From Actinomadura alba (GTDB lineage: Bacteria; Actinomycetota; Actinomycetes; Streptosporangiales; Streptosporangiaceae), in NCBI RefSeq assembly GCF_014323705.1, contig NZ_JABVEC010000001.1, forward strand, positions 186,001-250,000: DNA of 64,000 nt, read 5' to 3'. The notes beneath the pieces were generated by a model, which was not told the origin of the DNA, made no database searches, and saw only the letters and a list, made by a program, of their open reading frames with translations. Positions 1 to 8,164 of the stretch are shown one piece after another. Position numbers and translations under genes: made by a program. Within the stretch, counting starts at the first letter, position 1. Each line of letters starts with the position of its first letter.

Positions 1-173
1 GGCTGTTCCTCCTCGGGGAAGAGCACACCGCAGTCGACGATCAGCAGCCGTCCGCCGAACTCGAAGACCGTCATGTTCCGGCCGATCTCCCCGAGACCGC
101 CGAGCCCTACGATCCGCAGACCGTTCGGCGAAAGGGGCGGTGGGCTGCCGAGCTCTGGGTGAGGATGACTCAC
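1..173 (-). CDS. rnj: Ribonuclease J, N-terminal fragment (runs off left edge)
   Basis: RNase J is a metallo-beta-lactamase-fold ribonuclease with endo- and 5' exonuclease activity used in mRNA decay and rRNA maturation. Only about 57 codons lie in the window. They contain GLGGLGEIGRNM followed by LLIVDCGVLFPEE, the first strands of the beta-lactamase fold in this family; the HxHxDH metal site would lie off the edge. The start is a GTG at 173-171, with a GGAG-rich stretch 12-16 nt upstream. The gene lies 73 nt downstream of dapA in the same direction, the usual dapA-rnj order of actinomycetes. Identification rests on the N-terminal motif and this synteny. Confidence 0.9.
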   Translation of the reverse strand, partial: MSHPHPELGSPPPLSPNGLRIVGLGGLGEIGRNMTVFEFGGRLLIVDCGVLFPEEEQ

Positions 174-246
174 GCGCTCACCTCACTCCGCAGCTCGACT
201 CCGCGCGGGCCGGCCGCACGGTCGCTGGCTTCCTTGTTCGGCGCGC

Positions 247-1167
247 TCACGAACTGTCCTCCGGCACTTTGACTCCCCCAATCACTAGATCTTCACGCAG
301 TCGCGCCGCGAACTCAGGCGTGGCCTCCACGAGCGGCGGGCGCAGCGGCCCGCCGGGCCGGCCAAGCAGGTTCAGCGCCGCCTTGACAGCGATGGCGCCC
401 TGCGTACGGGTCATGATGGCGGTGACGACGGGCAGCAGCCGTCGATGAATGGCGATGGCGCGGCCCACATCACCGGCACGATATGCGTCGATCATCTCAT
501 GAAGGTCGGCACCGACGACATGCCCGACCACACTGATCATCCCTGCGGCGCCCATCGACAGCCAGGCCAGGTTGAGGGCGTCGTCACCCGAGTAGAAGAC
601 CAGGTCGGTGCGGGCCATGACCTGGGAGCCGCCGAACAGATCGCCCTTGGCGTCCTTGACGGCGACGATCCGGGGGTGTTCGGCCAGCCGGACCAGGGTC
701 TCGGTCTCGATGGGGACCCCGGTACGGCCGGGAATGTCGTAGAGCACGTTCGGCAGCCCGGTGGCGTCGGCGACCGCGGTGAAGTGCCGCAGCAGCCCCT
801 CCTGCGGCGGCTTGTTGTAGTAGGGCGCCACGACCAGCAGGCCGTGTGCGCCGGCGCGTTCGGCCTGCCGGGCCAGCTCGACGCTGTGCGCGGTGTCGTT
901 GGTGCCCGCCCCGGCGATCACCGTGGCGCGGTCGCCCACCGCCGAGACGACGGTCTCGATCAGCTGTCGTTTCTCGGCGTCGCTCGTCGTCGGCGACTCT
1001 CCCGTGGTGCCGCTGAGGACGAGGCCGTCGTGGCGCTGCTCGTCGACCAGATGGGCCGCGAGGCGCTCGGCCCCGTCATAGTCGACGGCGCCGTCCACGG
1101 TCATCGGAGTGACCATCGCGGTCAGCATCCGGCCGAACGGCGCGTCGCTCGTTGTGCTGGGTCCCAT
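247..1167 (-). CDS. dapA: 4-hydroxy-tetrahydrodipicolinate synthase
   Basis: DapA condenses pyruvate with aspartate semialdehyde in the first committed step of lysine and diaminopimelate synthesis. The 306-residue product has the normal length. It shows GTTGES (residues 53-58, pyruvate-binding threonines), the tyrosine in LYDIPGRTG (Tyr143) and the Schiff-base lysine in VAVKDA (Lys171). I start at the ATG at 1167 because the frame upstream gives a low-complexity extension not expected in the family. No clear Shine-Dalgarno precedes this ATG, so a leaderless start is possible. The gene lies upstream of rnj. The pathway partner dapB is about 19 kb away in the same window. Confidence 0.95.
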   Translation of the reverse strand: MGPSTTSDAPFGRMLTAMVTPMTVDGAVDYDGAERLAAHLVDEQRHDGLVLSGTTGESPTTSDAEKRQLIETVVSAVGDRATVIAGAGTNDTAHSVELARQAERAGAHGLLVVAPYYNKPPQEGLLRHFTAVADATGLPNVLYDIPGRTGVPIETETLVRLAEHPRIVAVKDAKGDLFGGSQVMARTDLVFYSGDDALNLAWLSMGAAGMISVVGHVVGADLHEMIDAYRAGDVGRAIAIHRRLLPVVTAIMTRTQGAIAVKAALNLLGRPGGPLRPPLVEATPEFAARLREDLVIGGVKVPEDSS

Positions 1168-1253
1168 GAACCGAACGGTACCGGTCCCGCCGCTTGACGG
1201 GGACCTCGGGCACCGGGTCTCGTCCGCCCCACCTGATCTTCGCGGACAGGGAA

Positions 1254-1302
1254 AGACGCCGCCGGCGATCACGCTCGGGGGTACGCACCACCGGCGGCGT
1301 CT
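1254..1302 (-). terminator. Hairpin after the 69-residue protein gene
   Basis: Perfect 12-bp inverted repeat (AGACGCCGCCGG / CCGGCGGCGTCT) with a 25-nt loop. On the minus strand it is followed by CTTTCCC. It lies between the small gene that stops at 1391 and the dapA start, so it probably terminates the former. The long loop makes this tentative. Confidence 0.4.
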
Positions 1303-1390
1303 ACTCCGTTATCGTCACAGGCAAATCCCGCGTTACGGGCATAATTGCGGGGACTTTTCCCGGGGGTCTCCCCCGCGGTCCCCTACTGGG

Positions 1391-1600
1391 CTAGCCGAGA
1401 TCCTCCCGGCGGTGCTGTGCGGCGGCGAGTTCCCTGAGCCTGGCGCGCAGTTCCTCGACGTTCACGGTCCGTACGAGCTCGTTGCCGCGAACCGCCCACC
1501 AGTTCCCGGAACCGCCACGCCCGATCCGCCAGCCGGCGAATTCGGTCGTCAGCTCCGTGAGCCGGTGAGTCACCTGCTGCGCAGTGTGCTCCATACTCAT
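1391..1600 (-). CDS. Small hypothetical protein, 69 aa
   Basis: Function unknown. The ATG at 1600 is preceded by GGGGAGCGAGG at good Shine-Dalgarno spacing, which supports expression. The product is soluble, with a central GGSGNWWAVRGNE segment and an Arg/Leu-rich C-terminal helix (VEELRARLRELAA). This looks like a small alpha-beta domain of the kind common as conserved hypotheticals in actinomycetes. An overlapping 77-residue frame on the same strand has no such ribosome site and a low-complexity composition. The gene is monocistronic between a membrane GH18-like gene and dapA. Confidence 0.7.
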   Translation of the reverse strand: MSMEHTAQQVTHRLTELTTEFAGWRIGRGGSGNWWAVRGNELVRTVNVEELRARLRELAAAQHRREDLG

Positions 1601-1797
1601 CGACCTCGCTCCCCACAGGCCCTTGGAAGGGCTGCGACTACCGCGTCACGACCCGATGTTTACCCGTCTGCCACCCTGATGCAACAAGGCATCTGACCTG
1701 GGGGAACAAGGGAATCGGAACGTTACAACGGGGGTGGCGAAGCAGCCAAATTGTCCTTACCTATGCGAACTGTTCTCGCATGGTCGGTCACACACGG

Positions 1798-2901
1798 CTA
1801 TTCATTCAGCCAATCCGCCTGGTAACGGGCCCAATCGGCGGTGCTGGTCGTCCACTCCGCGTAGACGCCGACGCCGTACGGTTTGGCCGGCGGGCGGTCC
1901 AGGGCGTCGACCCCGCGCCGCACTCCTCTGAGCGCGCCGTCGAGGTCCTCGGCCCAGTCCATGAGCGGACGGTAGGTCGGCACGCCCATGAAGACGGTGA
2001 CCCGGTCGCCGATCAGCCGCAGTGTGCGCTCGGTGTGCCAGGCGAAGTGCCGGCCCACCAGCGACCTGGTGGGCAGCGACACGTCATAGGTCATGATCGC
2101 CACTTGGTCGACCCGGTCGGCGACCCTGCGCAGGAACGCCTCGGTGGGACGGGGCGGGTAGTGGACGGCGCCGTTGCGCGGGATCAGCGCCCGGTAAACG
2201 GGCTCGACCGCGTCGACGAGGGTGAGCTGCTCCAGCGCGACCGACAGCACCCGCCCGCGTTCACGGGTGAGCGCCCGGGTGTCATCGAGCAGCCGGACGA
2301 ACGCCTCGTCGTCGGGATAGATCGGCTCGATGTCGTAGTGGATGCCGTCGAAGCCGAGGTCGAGCATGGCCCGGTCGGTATCGAGGATGTTCCGCCGGAC
2401 CTCCGGCCGGTCGATGTCGAGGAGTCCGTAATCGTCCATCACCCTGATCTGCCCGAGGTAGGCCTGGGAGCGCACGCCGGGAGCGAGCCTGCGCATCGCC
2501 TCGATGAGGTCGCGCGCGTTGGCGTACTTGGCGGGCGGTACGGTGCCGTCGGGCTCGAACGGGCCGGCGTGGAAGTACACATCCGTGATCCGGTTCCGGC
2601 GCACGATGTCGGCGAGGGCACGGTACTCCGCCTCGGTGTGCGTTTCACCGACCCACTGGTGGCGGGCCCACAGCGCGTTCGCCTCGGTGCCGCCGGAGAC
2701 GGGCTCATGCTGCCACCACACCCACGTGTGCGCGAGAAAGATCGCCACCAGGCCCACGACGTACGCGCACGCCCAGGCCGTCACGCCCAGCAGGCGCAGC
2801 GGCCACCCGCGCCGCCGGCGCGCCGTGTCCCGTCCCCGTGCGTTCCCCTTAGCGGCGTCGTCCTCGCCGTCCCGCACGTGGCCCCCGCTGTCGATTCCCA
2901 T
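1798..2901 (-). CDS. Membrane-anchored GH18-like glycoside hydrolase
   Basis: 367 residues. A short basic N-terminus is followed by one transmembrane helix (about residues 35-60) and an extracytoplasmic TIM-barrel-like domain. About residue 190 carries GFDGIHYDIEP, a variant of the GH18 signature DGxDxDxE. The first Asp, the last Asp and the catalytic Glu are kept, while the middle Asp is His. Other barrel-strand motifs are DVYFHAG near the start and VAIMTYD and GVGVYAEW later. GH18 enzymes and their relatives cleave or bind GlcNAc-containing glycans; the substrate here is unknown. The ATG at 2901 is used; an in-frame GTG at 2925 would add 8 residues. Neighbouring intergenic regions show no operon partner. 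Confidence 0.72.
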   Translation of the reverse strand: MGIDSGGHVRDGEDDAAKGNARGRDTARRRRGWPLRLLGVTAWACAYVVGLVAIFLAHTWVWWQHEPVSGGTEANALWARHQWVGETHTEAEYRALADIVRRNRITDVYFHAGPFEPDGTVPPAKYANARDLIEAMRRLAPGVRSQAYLGQIRVMDDYGLLDIDRPEVRRNILDTDRAMLDLGFDGIHYDIEPIYPDDEAFVRLLDDTRALTRERGRVLSVALEQLTLVDAVEPVYRALIPRNGAVHYPPRPTEAFLRRVADRVDQVAIMTYDVSLPTRSLVGRHFAWHTERTLRLIGDRVTVFMGVPTYRPLMDWAEDLDGALRGVRRGVDALDRPPAKPYGVGVYAEWTTSTADWARYQADWLNE

Positions 2902-3102
2902 ATGCGCACATACCGTACGCCCCACGGCGTCGAGTCCGCGGTCGCGCGGGCGAAGGCTGCCGCCGGCGAGCAGGACGTGCAGGTCGTCGGTGGTGCCGAT
3001 GGGGTGAAGTGAGAGCGCGGGCAGGCCGTCGGCGCCTACGGCGTCAGGACGGACCAGAACAACGGCATGTCAGCCGGCACTCCCACTCCCTGACCCGGGG
3101 CC

Positions 3103-4128
3103 TCAGAACACCGGGATGATGTCCTCGGGGTCGATGACGTCGACCTTGACGCCGTCGATGTCGAGTTCGGGAATGGCCGGGAACTCGATGCCCCACCGCT
3201 CGACGATCGTCCGGACTCGCGCCATGGCGACCTGCCAGTTCTCCGCCTGCTCGTCGAACGACAGCACGCCGAGGCCGGCCTCGCGGGCGTGGCTCATCAG
3301 CACGCGGTGGTTGGCCATGAAGTAGGGCGGCAGATCCCAGAAGCCCTCAGGGGGCTCCCAGAGGATCATCGACAGGAAGACGAAGCCCGCCCTGAGCTGC
3401 CTGGTGATCTGGGACTTGACGTCCTCGGTGAGCCCGGGCCACTCGTTCTCCAGGATGGTCATGCAGATCTGCAGGTGCCGCGACTCGTCCCGCCCGATCC
3501 GCTGGAACATCTCCTGGAACACGGGGTGCCGCGCGCCCGAGGCCATGCCGCGGAACAGCGTCGAGGCGGCCATCTCGCCCATCATGAAACTCGTGAAGAG
3601 CACAGCGAGGGAGTACTTCCCGAGCGAGTTGGAGTACCCGTTCCAGTAGCGCCCGCCATTGTGATAGAGCCAGCCGATGTTGTTGTGGGCCGCCTTCTCG
3701 AGCGTCGTGACGGGTTCCCAGTCGAGCGGACCGCCGGGCCACAGTTTCGCGATGGTGCGCTGGCAGCACTCCTCGTGGTTCATCTCGTCGCGGGTGATCG
3801 AGAAGAAGCACTTGCGGACCGGATCCTCTTCGTGCTGCTCGAACGCGTGGATCGTGGCCCGGGCGAAGACCGCCGGGCCCGACGCGTCGAAGTTGGCGAG
3901 CACCGAGAACCAGTACATGATCCCGAGCCGCTGTTCGACCGTGAAGTCGTCCGGGTCTATGCCGTCCCAGGGCAGGTCGGAGGGGTTCCACACCATCCGC
4001 TTGGACTTCTCGTAGATCGCGGCGAGCTTCTCCGTCTCGACCCGCCACTCCATCGGATAGATGTTCGGCCGCGGGATCTCGGGAGCGGGCCAGAACCCAC
4101 CCTCAGGGACGGTCAGCCTGTCGTCCAC
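3103..4128 (-). CDS. R2-like/ferritin-like diiron protein
   Basis: 341-residue helical protein with a carboxylate-bridged diiron site laid out as in ribonucleotide reductase R2 and bacterial multicomponent monooxygenases. Candidate ligands are Asp81, Glu115 and His118 (DEMNH), Glu185 (MGEMA), and Glu215 and His218 (DESRH). Members of this superfamily activate O2 for oxidation or radical formation; the substrate is unknown. The GTG at 4128 is chosen because AGGAG lies 6 nt upstream; a GTG at 4197 is in frame but has no ribosome site. The start overlaps the 3' end of the EamA exporter gene by 26 nt, implying translational coupling. The two may act on the same metabolite. Confidence 0.72.
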   Translation of the reverse strand: MDDRLTVPEGGFWPAPEIPRPNIYPMEWRVETEKLAAIYEKSKRMVWNPSDLPWDGIDPDDFTVEQRLGIMYWFSVLANFDASGPAVFARATIHAFEQHEEDPVRKCFFSITRDEMNHEECCQRTIAKLWPGGPLDWEPVTTLEKAAHNNIGWLYHNGGRYWNGYSNSLGKYSLAVLFTSFMMGEMAASTLFRGMASGARHPVFQEMFQRIGRDESRHLQICMTILENEWPGLTEDVKSQITRQLRAGFVFLSMILWEPPEGFWDLPPYFMANHRVLMSHAREAGLGVLSFDEQAENWQVAMARVRTIVERWGIEFPAIPELDIDGVKVDVIDPEDIIPVF

Positions 4129-5143
4129 GTGCTGCTCCTGTCCGTTCTCCTCCGCGTACGGCTCCTGGCCCGGCACGACGATGTGACACCTCAGCACCTA
4201 TCGTGCGCTCTGGCGTCACATCCCGCAAGGGCGGCGCGGATCTCGCTCGCTGGGTCCAGGCCACGCAGACGAGCACCGCGATCGCGGCGAGCCAGGTGCC
4301 GGCGTCGACGTGCTCGCCGAGCAGCATCGCCGACCACGCGAGGGTGAGCACCGGCTGCGCAAGCTGGACCTGGCTGGCCCGGGCGATGCCGGCCCGCGCC
4401 AGCCCCGCGTACCACGCGAAGAAACCGAGGAACATCGAGACGAGCGAGACGTAGCCGAAGCCGACCAGCGCCCTGCCGGTCCACTGCGGAGAGCCGGCGA
4501 GCAGCAGCCATCCGGTGGCCGGAAGGGTCACGGGCCCGGTGAGCACGAGCGCCCAGCAGATGACCCGCCAGCCCGGCATGTCCCGGGCCAGGCGGCCCCC
4601 CTCGGCATAGCCCATGGCCCCGGCCAGCAGGGCGCCGAACAACAGGAGGTCGGCCGGGGAGAAGCCGCCGGCGCCGTGACTCAGCCCGAACAGGCTGACG
4701 CAGAGCGCACCGGCCGCCGTCGCCGCCCAGAAGGCCGGTGACGGGCGTTCACCCGCGCGAATCGTCGCGAGCACCGCGGTGGCCGCCGGCAGCAGACCGA
4801 TGATCACTGCGGCGTGCGAGGAGGACGCGCCGTGATCGAGGGCCAGCGTGGACAGCAGCGGGAAGCCGAAGACGACACCGAGACCGACGGCCGCCAGCGC
4901 CGGCCACTGGTCCCGGCGGGGACGCGCAGCACGCGCGATCCCGAGCGCGACGGCGGCGAACAGCGTCGCGACCGCCGCCCGCCCGACGCCGATGAGGTAC
5001 GGGTCGAGCCCGTCGAGGGCCAGGACCGTACCGGGAAAGCTGAACGAGAAGGCGAGCACGCCGAGCCCGGCGAGGCCAAGCCCCGCGCCCCGGCGTGGGA
5101 GCGCTATCGATCGACCGGCAGTAGCGCTACTATCAATCCTCAT
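4103..5143 (-). CDS. EamA/DMT-family exporter
   Basis: 346 residues, with about ten transmembrane helices in two EamA repeats (first helix GLGLAGLGVLAFSFSFPGT, second repeat from about residue 165), then a basic cytoplasmic tail of about 45 residues. The family exports amino acids, nucleosides or drugs; the substrate here is unknown. The ATG at 5143 shares the CATG tetranucleotide with the divergent MocR gene, and a TGCTAT -10-like box ends 8 nt upstream, so the mRNA is probably leaderless. A longer reading frame upstream would run through mocR and is rejected. It is cotranscribed with the diiron protein gene and probably controlled by the adjacent MocR regulator. Confidence 0.85.
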   Translation of the reverse strand: MRIDSSATAGRSIALPRRGAGLGLAGLGVLAFSFSFPGTVLALDGLDPYLIGVGRAAVATLFAAVALGIARAARPRRDQWPALAAVGLGVVFGFPLLSTLALDHGASSSHAAVIIGLLPAATAVLATIRAGERPSPAFWAATAAGALCVSLFGLSHGAGGFSPADLLLFGALLAGAMGYAEGGRLARDMPGWRVICWALVLTGPVTLPATGWLLLAGSPQWTGRALVGFGYVSLVSMFLGFFAWYAGLARAGIARASQVQLAQPVLTLAWSAMLLGEHVDAGTWLAAIAVLVCVAWTQRARSAPPLRDVTPERTIGAEVSHRRAGPGAVRGGERTGAARGRQADRP

Positions 5144-5157
5144 GCAGGAGGATAGCA
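5120..5157. promoter_or_regulatory. Divergent leaderless promoters sharing CATG, with palindromic operator
   Basis: The two start codons overlap in CATG (5141-5144). Each is preceded at exactly 8 nt by a -10-like hexamer: TACTAT (5128-5133) for mocR and TGCTAT (complement of 5152-5157) for the exporter. A perfect 12-bp palindrome AGTAGCGCTACT (5120-5131) overlaps the mocR -10 and is the best candidate binding site for the MocR protein. Promoter and operator are inferred from sequence only. Confidence 0.6.
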
Positions 5158-6542
5158 GTATCGCCTCTCTTGCCGGTCGGCTGCGCAGCCAGATCACGGG
5201 CCTGCGGCCGGGCGAGCGGCTGCCGTCCAGCCGCGAGTTGATGGAGCGGCACCGGGTCAGCCCGGTCACTGTGTCGCGTGCGCTCGGCCTGCTCGCCGCC
5301 GAAGGCCTGGTCGTCACTCGTCCGGGCAGTGGCACCTACGTCGCCGACCGCGCGCCGGCGGCGGCCGGTCCGGCACCGGACTTCGACTGGCAGTCGGTGG
5401 CCCTCGGCGACCGCGCGGTCGACGTGAGCGGCGTCCGGGCCCTGTTGACCCCGGCTCCTGAGGGCACCGTGCCGCTGAGCGGCGGTTACCTGCACCCGTC
5501 GCTGCAACCGCTGCGGGCCCTCGCCACGGCGGCGGCGCGCGCGGCACGGCGCCCGGACGCCTGGGGACGCCCCCCGCTCGGCGGGGTGCCCGGACTGCGG
5601 GCGTGGTTCGCCCGGAGCATCGGCGGCGGCATCTCGCCGTCCGACGTGCTGATCAGCGGCGGCGGCCAGGACGCCCTGACGACCGTTCTGCGGGCCCTGC
5701 TGCCGCCGGGCGCGCCGCTGCTCGTCGAGTCGCCCACCTATCTGGGCGCGCTCGCCGCGGCGCGCGCCGCCGGGCTGCATCCGGTACCGGTCCCGATGGA
5801 CGGCGACGGCGTCCGGCCCGGCCTGCTCGCCGAGACCTTCGCCATGACCGGGTCGCGGGTGTTCTACTGCCAGCCGACGTTCCACAACCCGACCGGCGCG
5901 GTGTTGCCGGCCGAGCGCCGCGAGCAGGTGCTCGCCGTGGCCCGCGCCGCCGGCGCTTTCGTGATCGAGGACGACTTCGCCCGCCACCTGGCGATCGATC
6001 CGGCGCCCGCCCCGCTGATCGCGCGGGACCAGGACGGCCGAGTCGTGCACGTCGCCTCGCTCACCAAGGGCACCGCGCCGAGCCTGCGGATCGCGGCGGT
6101 GGTCGCACGTGGCCCGGTGGCCGAGCGGATCCGCGGCACGCAGATGGTCGACGCCTTCTTCCCGGCCCGGCCGCTCCAGGAGACGGCGCTGGAACTGCTG
6201 ACCTCACCGGGCTGGCCACGCCACCTCAAGCTCGTACGCGACGCGCTGCGCCGCAGGCGCGACGCGCTGCTCGCCGCGCTCGCCCGCGAACTGCCGGACA
6301 CACCGGTCAACCGGCCGGCCGGCGGAGCGCACCTGTGGGCCGGGTTGCCGGCCGGAGTCGACGACGTCGCACTGACCGAGGCGGCCCTGCGCGCCGGCGT
6401 GCTGGTGAGCGCGGGCCGGCCGTTCTATCCCGCCGAGCCGCCGGGTCCGCGCCTGCGGATCACCTACAGCGCGGCCGCCGGCGAGGACGAGCTCGCCGAG
6501 GGCGTACGTAGGCTCGCTCAGGCGTTGGCGAAGATCGTGTAG
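5142..6542 (+). CDS. MocR-type regulator (GntR HTH fused to aminotransferase fold)
   Basis: 466 residues. The N-terminal GntR winged helix (about residues 1-70, SSRELMERHRVSPVTVSRAL and GSGTYV) is joined to a fold-type I aminotransferase domain. The PLP lysine lies in ASLTKGTAPS, with YCQPTFHNPTG and IEDDFAR as supporting motifs. MocR proteins bind PLP or an amino-acid adduct and control a neighbouring gene, here most likely the divergent EamA exporter. The start ATG lies 8 nt after a -10-like box without a Shine-Dalgarno, suggesting leaderless translation and autoregulation through the palindrome at 5120-5131. The 3' end overlaps the convergent monooxygenase-like gene by 25 nt. Confidence 0.88.
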   Translation: MQEDSSIASLAGRLRSQITGLRPGERLPSSRELMERHRVSPVTVSRALGLLAAEGLVVTRPGSGTYVADRAPAAAGPAPDFDWQSVALGDRAVDVSGVRALLTPAPEGTVPLSGGYLHPSLQPLRALATAAARAARRPDAWGRPPLGGVPGLRAWFARSIGGGISPSDVLISGGGQDALTTVLRALLPPGAPLLVESPTYLGALAAARAAGLHPVPVPMDGDGVRPGLLAETFAMTGSRVFYCQPTFHNPTGAVLPAERREQVLAVARAAGAFVIEDDFARHLAIDPAPAPLIARDQDGRVVHVASLTKGTAPSLRIAAVVARGPVAERIRGTQMVDAFFPARPLQETALELLTSPGWPRHLKLVRDALRRRRDALLAALARELPDTPVNRPAGGAHLWAGLPAGVDDVALTEAALRAGVLVSAGRPFYPAEPPGPRLRITYSAAAGEDELAEGVRRLAQALAKIV

Positions 6543-6832
6543 TGGCTCACCACGAGCTCGCGGTCCACCAGGAACCGGTCGTCCTCGGGATAGAACACCG
6601 CTCTCTGCGGGTCCTCGCCCGCGAACTCCCGGACGGCGTCCCAGGAGTCCCAGAACGACACCAGACAGAACTCGGTGTCGTCCCCCAGGTCGCGGCGGGT
6701 CAGGCGCACTCCGCGGTTGCCCTCGACGGCGAGGTAGCCGACCAGCCCGGTCGCGCGCAGGTACGTCTCGTAGGCGTCGGCGTCCGACCGCCGGGTCCGG
6801 CCGCGCCAGATCCGCATGAGGCTCGCTGTCAT
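6518..6832 (-). CDS. ABM-domain (antibiotic biosynthesis monooxygenase-like) protein
   Basis: 104 residues with the ferredoxin-like dimeric alpha-beta barrel pattern of the ABM family: a start MRIWRGRT, ADAYETYL, the central strand FCLVSFWDSWDAVREFAG and a final VVSHYTIFA. These small cofactor-free proteins act as monooxygenases or haem-degrading enzymes, or have no known activity. The ATG at 6832 has AGG at 7 nt; a GTG at 6838 would add two residues. It is divergent from the CGNR regulator gene across a 124-nt spacer holding three copies of a 14-bp motif, so the two may be co-regulated. Confidence 0.7.
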   Translation of the reverse strand: MTASLMRIWRGRTRRSDADAYETYLRATGLVGYLAVEGNRGVRLTRRDLGDDTEFCLVSFWDSWDAVREFAGEDPQRAVFYPEDDRFLVDRELVVSHYTIFANA

Positions 6833-6876
6833 GATCACACCTGTTTCCCGCGTCCATGCTTCACACGCACACCCAG

Positions 6877-6945
6877 CAACACCGGCTTAGAGACTATGCC
6901 GGTGTCGTTGGTCATGCAACCGGTCAAGACTCTATGCTGGTGTTG
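6877..6945. promoter_or_regulatory. Three copies of a 14-bp motif, candidate operator
   Basis: CTAWGCYGGTGTYG occurs at 6894-6907 and 6932-6945 on the plus strand and at 6877-6890 on the minus strand. The first two occurrences in sequence order form an inverted repeat around 6891. The third overlaps a possible -10 (TATGCT, 6933-6938) of the CGNR regulator gene. Likely autoregulatory sites, by position; the protein that binds is not shown. Confidence 0.5.
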
Positions 6946-6956
6946 ATTTCGGAGGG

Positions 6957-7547
6957 ATGATGACCGACGCCGCTCTGCTGCTGCGGGACTTCGTCAACAC
7001 CGTCGATCTCGAGCGCGAGGTGGACGAGTTCGCCACCCCCGCCGGGCTCACCGGCTGGCTGGCGGAGCGCGGGTTGCTGGCCGACGCCGCCCCGCAGGGC
7101 ACCAGCGCCGACCCGCGGCCCGCCACCGCCGAGGCCGTGGCCGACGCGGACGATCTCGCCGTCGCGATCGCCCTGCGCAAGGGCCTGCGCGCGGCGATGC
7201 TCGCACACCACGGCGGCGACGCCCCGGCCCTCCCGCCCGAGCTGCCGGGTTCACTGGCCCGCCTGCCCCTCCATGTGTCGCTGACCGGCTCCCGGCCCGC
7301 CCTGGTCCCCGCCTTGGACGGCGTGGCGGCCGGTCTGGGCCGGATCGCCGCCGCCATCGTCGACAGCGCGGCAGAGGGCACCTGGCAACGGCTGAAGGCC
7401 TGCCAGGAGGACACGTGCCGGTGGGCGTTCCTGGACACCTCGAAGAACCGGTCGCGGGCATGGTGCTCGATGCGGGTGTGCGGCAACCGCACCAAAACCC
7501 GCGCCTACCGGGCCCGCAGGCGCTCCGACCCGGCCGGCGACCTCTAA
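6957..7547 (+). CDS. CGNR zinc-finger (ABATE-domain) regulator
   Basis: 196 residues. The N-terminal ABATE domain (LLLRDFVNTVDLEREVDEFATP) precedes a C-terminal CGNR zinc finger. Cysteines lie in KACQEDTCRWAFLD and WCSMRVCGNRTKTRAYRARR, the characteristic C-x4-C ... C-x3-CGNR pattern; the basic tail probably contacts DNA or RNA. Such proteins are putative stress-linked transcription regulators in actinobacteria. GGAGG at 6951-6955 precedes two adjacent ATG codons (6957, 6960); the second gives the better spacing. It is followed by a GNAT gene after 36 nt, possibly in the same operon. Confidence 0.82.
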   Translation: MMTDAALLLRDFVNTVDLEREVDEFATPAGLTGWLAERGLLADAAPQGTSADPRPATAEAVADADDLAVAIALRKGLRAAMLAHHGGDAPALPPELPGSLARLPLHVSLTGSRPALVPALDGVAAGLGRIAAAIVDSAAEGTWQRLKACQEDTCRWAFLDTSKNRSRAWCSMRVCGNRTKTRAYRARRRSDPAGDL

Positions 7548-7583
7548 CCTGGGGCTGACCCCGACGAGAGGATCCCGCACGAC

Positions 7584-8126
7584 ATGGCCGACGTGGGCGT
7601 ACGCCCTGCCCGTCGCGAAGACGCCGCCGATATCGCGCTCGTCCAGGTACGGGCGTGGCTGGCGGGCTATCAGGAGATCCTGCCGACGGCAACGCTGGCG
7701 GAGGTGACCGGCCCCGAGGCGCTGGAGATGTGGCGGGAACGTTGGGCAGAGGCCGCCACCGCGCCGCCCAGCCCACGCCACCGGCTGCTCGTCTCCGTCG
7801 AGAAGGGCGAGGTGACGGGCTTCGCCGCACACGCCCCCGCCGAGGACCCCGACCACGACCCCGCGACGACCGCCGAGGTGCTCACCCTGCTCGTCGATCC
7901 GGAACGCGGCCGGTCCGGCCACGGCAGCCGGCTGCTCGCCGCCACGGTCGACATGTTGCGCGAAGACGGCTTCACCACTCTCGTGACCTGGGTCTTCGAG
8001 GCCAACGAGTCGCTGCGCGGGTTCTTCGTCTCGGCCGGCTGGGCCCCTGACGGCGCGATGCGCATCCTCGACATGGGGGCTCCCGTGCCCATGATCCGCA
8101 TGCACACGGACATCAGCGAGGAGTGA
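7584..8126 (+). CDS. GNAT-family N-acetyltransferase
   Basis: 180 residues with the GNAT fold: VGVRPARREDAADIA at the start, VEVLTLLVDP-type strand beta 4 (here AEVLTLLVDPERGR), then the acetyl-CoA pyrophosphate loop RGRSGHGSRLL (R/Q-x-x-G-x-G), and a late WVFEANESLRGFFVSAGW segment typical of the family's C-terminal half. It transfers an acetyl group from acetyl-CoA to an unknown amine. A GAGAGG element lies about 12 nt before the ATG. The gene directly follows the CGNR regulator. Confidence 0.82.
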   Translation: MADVGVRPARREDAADIALVQVRAWLAGYQEILPTATLAEVTGPEALEMWRERWAEAATAPPSPRHRLLVSVEKGEVTGFAAHAPAEDPDHDPATTAEVLTLLVDPERGRSGHGSRLLAATVDMLREDGFTTLVTWVFEANESLRGFFVSAGWAPDGAMRILDMGAPVPMIRMHTDISEE

Positions 8127-8164
8127 CGGGGCGGGCCGGTGAGGGGTGTTCGTGACCCACCGTT

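Noticed and set aside
5144..5335. 64-residue N-terminal extension of the EamA exporter
   Set aside because: It would lie wholly inside the mocR DNA-binding domain. The ATG at 5143 has a -10 box at leaderless spacing and starts just before helix 1.
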